Below the pieces are notes generated by a model that was given only the letters and a program-made list of their open reading frames with translations, was not told where the DNA came from and did no database searches. Positions 58,761 through 64,000 of a stretch of DNA of 64,000 bases are shown one piece after another. The position numbers and the translations under genes were made by a program. Every line of letters begins with the position of its first letter. Position 1 is the stretch's first letter. The stretch is from positions 1 through 64,000 of the forward strand of contig NZ_FCOJ02000042.1 in NCBI RefSeq assembly GCF_001545035.1. Direction: 5' to 3'. Source of the DNA: Caballeronia glebae. GTDB lineage: Bacteria > Pseudomonadota > Gammaproteobacteria > Burkholderiales > Burkholderiaceae.

Positions 58761-58799
58761 AAAAAACGCGCCGGTCCGCGATGAGCGGACCGGCGCGTT
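58761..58799 (-). terminator. Convergent terminator between the LysR gene and the OmpA-like gene
   Basis: AACGCGCCGGTCCGC pairs perfectly with GCGGACCGGCGCGTT around GATGA. On the minus strand TTTTTT follows, so it is strongest for the OmpA-like gene; on the plus strand it may also stop the LysR transcript. Confidence 0.85.
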
Positions 58800-58830
58800 G
58801 TTCACAGCGGCTTTCGGGGCGTTTCCCGGA

Positions 58831-60492
58831 TCAGTTCAATTCCTTGAACTCGATCCGGCGATTCGTCGCGCGGCCGTCACGCGTGGCGTTGTCGCCGATC
58901 GGATTCGCGTCGCCGAAACCTTCCGCCGTCAGGGAGCCAGCCGGCGCGCCCTGCTGGATCAGATACAAGCGCACCGTCTCCGCGCGCTTTGCCGACAGGC
59001 TGATATTCACCGCCGGATCGCCCGAACTGTCCGTGAAACCGCCGATCTGCAGCTTGATCGGCGTGCCGGCCGCGTTGCAATCCTTCAGCGCCTTCGCGGA
59101 TTTCGCGAGCGCATTCAGCGCCGCGGGCGGCAGCGAGTTCGACGCGAAGCCGAAGCTGACCGGACGCAGATTCAGACTCTTCACGACGTCTTTCCCTGAG
59201 CAGACTGCATCTGCGTGCGCGTCCGAGGCGGCGAGATCCTTGGCCGCGGGCGTCGTGTCGGTTGCGCCGATCGTCCAGCCGTTGCCGAAGAGCGTTTTCA
59301 GATTGTCCACCCAGCCGAGCGGCGCATCGCCCGCTCGGCCGCTCAGGTCGATCTTGTGGCCGACGATGCTCATTTGCGCGCCCGGCAGCGCCATGATCGG
59401 CAACAGGCCGTCGAGCTTGCCGATCCAGTCGGCCGGCTTCCTGTTCGGATCGACGGTGATGTTCGCCTTGAACTTGTCCACGCCGAGCTTCGCCGCGAGG
59501 GCGTCGATCAGTGCGCGGCGCTCGTCTTCGCTGCTGACCGTGGCGGTCAGCGTGGGAACGCCGGATGCGTCGACGACGAAGGACATCGTCGCGTCCTTGG
59601 TGGGCAGCGCGGCGGGCGCGGATGCCTGGTCGACGGCAGCGGGTGCCGACGCCGTGACCGCGCTCGGATCGGACGCCGCGTCCCGCTTAGCCGGCGCCGT
59701 CTCTTCGGATTTCTCCAGCTTCTCCGTCGTGCAACCACGCCCGATCAGAAGCGCGAGCAGCGCCAGCGCAGCGGCCAATGCGAGCCACCACCACTTCTTG
59801 TTGCCCGCGTCTTCCTTCACGGGTTGCTCCGGCGCGGCGGGCGCTTCCTGCGGCTGCGTAAACGCCGCGGCTTCGTGCGTTGCCGGATGTTCGAGATGCG
59901 CCGACACGGCCTTCAGCCGCGAAACGACGCCCGCGACAAACGCGCCGACCGTGCCGAGACCGAGCGCTTGCGCGAACGCGTCCGTCATGTTCGCGCGCAC
60001 CACCGGCACCTGATGGCCGAGCAGCGTCGGAAGCTGACCGGGGTGGCCGTTGTGCTGCGTGAGATAGCGCTTGAGCACGCCGAAGAGGGTCGCGCTGACC
60101 ACGCCGCCCAGCGTGCGCGTGGCGCTCGCCGCCACGCCGGTGTATTCGGCGATGCGCTCGGCGAGGAGGTTGAGGCTGTCGTGCGAGGCGATTTCGGTAT
60201 CGGTTTTCTCGCCGATATCAAGGAGCGTTTTGAAGCCCGCGCCGTGCGCGACGGCTTGCGGCAGATCGTCGGCGATCAGCGCGTTCGTCGCCGGCGACAT
60301 GATCGCCGTGAACAGGTGGCGCGCGCCTTCGAGCGTCGACGCCTTGTTCATCATCGCGCCGATGAGCGCCGGTCCGCAGAGCGACACCACGCGCCTGGCA
60401 GATTCCGGCGCACAGCCGATGCGCCCGGCAATTTGCTGCAGCACGCTTTCTGTTAAAGCGCCCTGGACGAGTTGATTGAGGTTGATGCTCAT
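58831..60492 (-). CDS. DUF937 and OmpA-domain membrane protein
   Basis: The 553-residue protein begins with a DUF937-like helical region (about 1-200, LVQGALTESVLQQIAG), then one membrane helix near 231-250 (WWWLALAAALALLALLIG), an Ala/Pro-rich linker, a BON-like middle, and a C-terminal OmpA domain (GGFTDSSGDPAVNISLSAKR, ending RRIEFKELN). It probably ties the inner membrane to peptidoglycan. There is no signal peptide. Confidence 0.88.
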   Translation of the reverse strand: MSINLNQLVQGALTESVLQQIAGRIGCAPESARRVVSLCGPALIGAMMNKASTLEGARHLFTAIMSPATNALIADDLPQAVAHGAGFKTLLDIGEKTDTEIASHDSLNLLAERIAEYTGVAASATRTLGGVVSATLFGVLKRYLTQHNGHPGQLPTLLGHQVPVVRANMTDAFAQALGLGTVGAFVAGVVSRLKAVSAHLEHPATHEAAAFTQPQEAPAAPEQPVKEDAGNKKWWWLALAAALALLALLIGRGCTTEKLEKSEETAPAKRDAASDPSAVTASAPAAVDQASAPAALPTKDATMSFVVDASGVPTLTATVSSEDERRALIDALAAKLGVDKFKANITVDPNRKPADWIGKLDGLLPIMALPGAQMSIVGHKIDLSGRAGDAPLGWVDNLKTLFGNGWTIGATDTTPAAKDLAASDAHADAVCSGKDVVKSLNLRPVSFGFASNSLPPAALNALAKSAKALKDCNAAGTPIKLQIGGFTDSSGDPAVNISLSAKRAETVRLYLIQQGAPAGSLTAEGFGDANPIGDNATRDGRATNRRIEFKELN

Positions 60493-60762
60493 TAAGAATG
60501 CTTCCGTGAAAGGCGTTACTGCGTTCGTCGAATTTAGGCGAGCCGATTATAGGTTCGGGCTCCTTCGGTTCATTGGGTCGGGATAACAATCGGATTTGTC
60601 TCAGTGAGCGGCGCGTTAGAACCGCGCATCGGAATGTTCTTGGCGATTCTGAAAAGAACGGTGCGTCTACACGTCCAATCCATGCTCGGCCTATCATTCC
60701 TGAATTCCGAGATAACGAATCGCGCGTGGCCGTTTCCGCGCGTGCAAGGAAGGAGACCGACG

Positions 60763-62460
60763 ATGTCCGATCCCGCCGATCGCCCGTTCGGGCAGACACA
60801 CGACGTCACGAATCAGGTGTCGCCGCTCGTCGGCTATGACGCCTTCGCTTTCGATCCGGCGCTCGCCGCCGCCGTCGAGCGCGAAGGCGCGCAGTGGCAC
60901 GCGGAGACGCTCTCGCGCGACGGCATGGCGCTGACGCAGCCCGATGTCGTCGCGCTGGCGGAACTTGCCAACCGGCACGAGCCGTCGCTGGCGACGCACA
61001 GTCCGCGCGGCGAGCGCATCGACGCCGTCGAATTTCATCCGGCGTGGCACGAATTGGTGCGGCGTTTGCGGCGCGAGGGACTGCACGCGATGCCGTTCGA
61101 GCCGTCCGCGCGCGCCGGGTCGATGGCCGCGCGCTGCGCCGGCTACTACTTGCACGGCCAGCTCGAATCGGGGTCGCTGTGTCCGATCACGATGACCTTC
61201 GCGAGCATTCCGGTTCTGCGCAACGAACCCGACCTGTTCGCGCGCGTCTCCCACGCGCTGCTATCGCGCGAGCACGATCCGCGCGACATTCCGCTCGAAG
61301 CCGGCAAGCATTCGATGATGGTCGGCATGGGCATGACCGAAAAACAGGGCGGCTCCGACGTGCGCAGCAACCGCACGCGCGCGCACGCGCTCGGCGCGCC
61401 GGGACGCGGCGGCGCTTATCGGCTGGTCGGTCACAAATGGTTTTTCTCCGCGCCGCAATGCGACGCGCATCTCGTGCTCGCGCGCACCGCCGAAGAAGGC
61501 GGCCTGTCGTGCTTCTACGTGCCGCGTTTCGCGCCGGACGGCCGCAAGAACGCGGTCCAGGTCCAGCGCCTGAAAGACAAGCTCGGCAATCGCTCGAACG
61601 CGAGCAGCGAAGTGGAGTTTCTGGATGCCTATGGCGTGATGATCGGCGACGAGGGGCGCGGCGTGCCGACCATCATCGAGATGGCGAACTTCACGCGGCT
61701 CGATTGCGTGATCGGCAGCGGGGCGCTGATGCGCGCGGCCCTCGTGCAGGCGATCCATCACGCGCGCCAGCGCAGCGCGTTCGGCGCGCATCTCGTCGAT
61801 CAGCCGTTGATGCGCAACGTGCTCGCCGATCTCGCGCTCGAATCCGAAGCGGCGACGGTCCTCTTCATGCGGCTCGCGGGCGCGTTCGAGCAGAGCGCCG
61901 CGCCGGACGGAGCGCTCGCCGAGCGCGCGTGGCGGCGCATCGTCACGCCGGCCGCGAAGTTCTGGGTGTGCAAGCGCGCGCTCGAATTCACCGGCGAGGC
62001 GATGGAAGTGTGGGGCGGCAACGGCTACGTCGAAATCGGGCCGATGGCGCGTTTCTATCGCGAGGCGCCGGTCAATTCGATCTGGGAGGGTTCGGGCAAC
62101 GTGATGTGCCTCGACGTGCTGCGCGCGTTCGAGCGCGAGCAGGACGCGGCGCACGCGCTCTTCGACGACTGGAAGACGACTGCTGGCGCGCATCCGGCGC
62201 TGGCGGGCGCGCTGGCGTCGCTCGTTGCCATGCTGACGGGCGATCCATCGACGCGGGAAGCGTCGGCGAGGCGCGTCGCGCAGCAACTGACGCTTTGCGC
62301 GCAGGGCGTGTTGCTGGCGCGGCATGCGCCGCAGGACGTCGCGGATGCGTTCATCGAATCCCGTCTCGGCGATGCGCGCGGCGAAACCGGCCGCGTGTAC
62401 GGCACGCTGCCCGGGCGCTTCGATCACGCGGGGATCGTCACGCGGGCGTTTGGCGCGTAG
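60763..62460 (+). CDS. AidB-like acyl-CoA dehydrogenase
   Basis: The start MSDPADRPFGQTHDV at 60763 with AAGGAGA upstream is the family's typical opening. The 565-residue flavoprotein has GMGMTEKQGGSDVR (about 189-202), LKDKLGNRSNASSEVEF and NSIWEGSGNVM, as in the AidB (alkylation response) group. Whether it acts on acyl-CoA or in protection from alkylating agents is not clear. Confidence 0.9.
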   Translation: MSDPADRPFGQTHDVTNQVSPLVGYDAFAFDPALAAAVEREGAQWHAETLSRDGMALTQPDVVALAELANRHEPSLATHSPRGERIDAVEFHPAWHELVRRLRREGLHAMPFEPSARAGSMAARCAGYYLHGQLESGSLCPITMTFASIPVLRNEPDLFARVSHALLSREHDPRDIPLEAGKHSMMVGMGMTEKQGGSDVRSNRTRAHALGAPGRGGAYRLVGHKWFFSAPQCDAHLVLARTAEEGGLSCFYVPRFAPDGRKNAVQVQRLKDKLGNRSNASSEVEFLDAYGVMIGDEGRGVPTIIEMANFTRLDCVIGSGALMRAALVQAIHHARQRSAFGAHLVDQPLMRNVLADLALESEAATVLFMRLAGAFEQSAAPDGALAERAWRRIVTPAAKFWVCKRALEFTGEAMEVWGGNGYVEIGPMARFYREAPVNSIWEGSGNVMCLDVLRAFEREQDAAHALFDDWKTTAGAHPALAGALASLVAMLTGDPSTREASARRVAQQLTLCAQGVLLARHAPQDVADAFIESRLGDARGETGRVYGTLPGRFDHAGIVTRAFGA

Positions 62461-62467
62461 AAAGGCT

Positions 62468-62782
62468 TCAGCGAATCGCTTTCATCGCCTCCTTCATCGG
62501 CTCCTCGTCCTCCAGCCGATACACCCACGACAGCAATTCCGCCACCGCCTGATACAAGGCGGGCGGAATGTGCGCGTCGAGATCGACCTGCATCAGCAGC
62601 GACACCATTTCCGGCGATTCGTGCACGTATAGCCCCGCGTCCTTCGCGCGCTGCACGATCATGTCCGCGACCATGCCGTAGCCCTTCGCGACGACGCGCG
62701 GCGTCGCCTCGCGATTGCCCGCTTCGTAGGCGAGCGCGGTCGCCTGCCTGCGCGTGTACGGCGGATGATCCTGCGCGCTCAT
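62468..62782 (-). CDS. FlhB C-terminal domain protein (FlhX/FhlB-like)
   Basis: The 104-residue protein matches only the cytoplasmic domain of FlhB/YscU (RRQATALAYEAGNREATPRVVAKG). The NPTH self-cleavage site and the membrane part are absent. It overlaps the fliK stop as ATGA. Such short FlhB-like proteins are common next to fliK in betaproteobacteria and may help flagellar export specificity. Confidence 0.88.
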   Translation of the reverse strand: MSAQDHPPYTRRQATALAYEAGNREATPRVVAKGYGMVADMIVQRAKDAGLYVHESPEMVSLLMQVDLDAHIPPALYQAVAELLSWVYRLEDEEPMKEAMKAIR

Positions 62783-64000
62783 GCTTCACTCCCATCGCCG
62801 TGCGGCGGGCGGAACAGATGTTCGAGCGGCGAGCGCAGCGGCTTTTTTGCGGCGGTTTTGTCGCCGGAAAGCGCGAGATCGGTCGTGCCGTCCATCGAGC
62901 GCACGGACAGCGACGCGAGCGCGATGCCCGCCGCTTCGAGCTGACGCGCGAACGCGGCGCCATCGGCGGCGAGACGGCGCGCGCCCGCGTCGCGCGCCTT
63001 GATGCGCGCAACGAGCTTCTCGCCCGCCAGCACGAGTTCGGCATCGACCGTGCCGAGCGCGGGCAGCGACAGCGTGATGCGCGTGCGCCACGCGCGTTCG
63101 TCGGCGACATCGTCGGATGCGCGCTGATCGCGCGGCTCGCGGGCGACTTCCCATTCGAAGCGCGTGCCGGGCCACGCCTCGCCCTGCCAGCGGAATTGCT
63201 GGTTCGCGAGGACGTCGAGTTGCTGGCGCACGACATTGAGCGTCGCGGGATGGATGCCCGCCGCGACCGACGCCTGCAACGCCGATTCGTGCTGGCTCGG
63301 CGCCGCGCTCTGGGCGTTCGCGCCGCTCGCGGCGTTGCCGTTTTGCGAATTCGAGAGTTCGGACGGCGACGCGTCGCGCACCGACGCCGCGAGCGCGGCC
63401 GCTTGCTGCGGCGTCTGCGGCGTCGCGATCTGGCGGCCGTGAAAATCGGGCAGATCGGGCGTGAGTTGCGGCGCGCGGGCATCGTCGAGACCGGTGTCGG
63501 CGGGCAACGCGGCGTTCGCGAGATCGAACGGCAAGGACATCGAGCGCGCATCGACGCGCGCCTGCGGCTCGTTGCCGAGCGACGCCGTGCTGCGCTGGCC
63601 CGCGAGCCATTGCACGAGATGCGATTCGTAGAAGAGTCCGCTTTCGTCGACGGTTTTCGCGAGCGCGCTCGCCAGCGCGGCGGCGGGCAGCGGCGGCAGA
63701 TTCTGCGTCGCGGCGCGCGCGCTCGCGACGGCGGCGGCGTTGGCGGAGAAAGCGGTATCGAAGAGGCCGGTCGTGAGCGCGGCGAAGGCGCTCGCGGGGC
63801 GCGGCGGCGTCGGCCAGAGCGGGGCGTCGCCGGTCAGCGCGGGCGTCGCGCCGCCGAAGCGCGAAATCACGTCGAGCGTGCGCGCGACGTTCGAGAACGC
63901 GGTTTGCGCCGATGCCGCCGGACCCGCCGCGCCGGCAGGCGCGCCGACGCTCTGCCCCATGTCCGTTTGCGTCGTCGTCTGCCCGACGCTCGCGCCGGTC
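62779..64000 (-). CDS. fliK: Flagellar hook-length control protein FliK (5' end probably outside window)
   Basis: The frame is open to the window end, with a possible ATG at 63960, so the true start is likely outside. The product is Ala/Pro/Gln-rich through much of its length, and the C-terminal part (about the last 150 residues, TRITLSLPALGTVDAELVLAGEKLVARI) is the conserved FliK domain. FliK measures hook length and switches the export gate. Confidence 0.85.
   Translation of the reverse strand, partial: TGASVGQTTTQTDMGQSVGAPAGAAGPAASAQTAFSNVARTLDVISRFGGATPALTGDAPLWPTPPRPASAFAALTTGLFDTAFSANAAAVASARAATQNLPPLPAAALASALAKTVDESGLFYESHLVQWLAGQRSTASLGNEPQARVDARSMSLPFDLANAALPADTGLDDARAPQLTPDLPDFHGRQIATPQTPQQAAALAASVRDASPSELSNSQNGNAASGANAQSAAPSQHESALQASVAAGIHPATLNVVRQQLDVLANQQFRWQGEAWPGTRFEWEVAREPRDQRASDDVADERAWRTRITLSLPALGTVDAELVLAGEKLVARIKARDAGARRLAADGAAFARQLEAAGIALASLSVRSMDGTTDLALSGDKTAAKKPLRSPLEHLFRPPHGDGSEA

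Overview
The window looks like a chromosomal segment of a GC-rich member of the Burkholderiaceae, most like Paraburkholderia or Caballeronia. The gene order glmU-glmS, ttcA-folB, ahcY-(holin-like)-metF under an S-adenosylhomocysteine (SAH) riboswitch, and lrgAB with a divergent LysR is typical of that group, and the protein sequences read as betaproteobacterial. This is recognition from the sequence alone; no search was run.

Positions 1 to about 10,860 form an accessory region with lower GC and many gaps, broken genes and repeats. It lies directly downstream of the 3' end of glmS, the classic attTn7 neighbourhood. It begins with the end of an IS30-family element. Next comes an apparent conflict or defence locus on the minus strand. 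A compact UvrD-like superfamily 1 (SF1) helicase is followed, through two ATGA overlaps, by a DarT-like ADP-ribosyltransferase and then an ADP-ribosylglycohydrolase (DraG/ARH type) fused to a glyoxalase-fold (VOC) domain. A second, closely similar helicase follows and leads into a broken GIY-YIG nuclease gene. No DarG macrodomain is seen, so the glycohydrolase is the obvious candidate antidote. The rest of the island holds a putative DNA-binding protein with a perfect 32-bp palindrome at its promoter, small hypothetical genes and a MITE-like inverted repeat.

Positions 10,906 to 28,510 are core genome: amino sugar synthesis (glmS, glmU), tRNA thiolation and folate genes (ttcA, folB, a FolM-like reductase), a MidA-type methyltransferase, cca, a GST, a complex I NDUFA9-like protein, a lytic transglycosylase, 5-formyltetrahydrofolate cyclo-ligase, and the 5-oxoprolinase operon pxpBCA with the DUF969/DUF979 membrane pair.

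Positions 28,954 to 45,508 are a Wzx/Wzy-type surface polysaccharide cluster. It has an initiating glycosyl-phosphate transferase, Wza-Wzb-Wzc, a flippase, pseudaminic acid synthesis genes (pseB with a one-base frameshift, pseC, pseF, pseG, pseI), a probable sugar transferase, a polymerase, a WecG/TagA-type transferase, a parallel beta-helix protein and a GNAT protein that may serve as PseH.

Positions 45,537 to 64,000 return to core functions: a TraB/GumN-like protein, the dipeptide ABC transporter dppABCDF, the SAH-riboswitch-controlled methyl-cycle operon ahcY-holin-like-metF, a family 2 glycosyltransferase, lrgAB with its LysR regulator, a DUF937-OmpA membrane protein, an AidB-like acyl-CoA dehydrogenase, and a flagellar pair (an FlhB C-domain protein and FliK, the latter cut by the window end).
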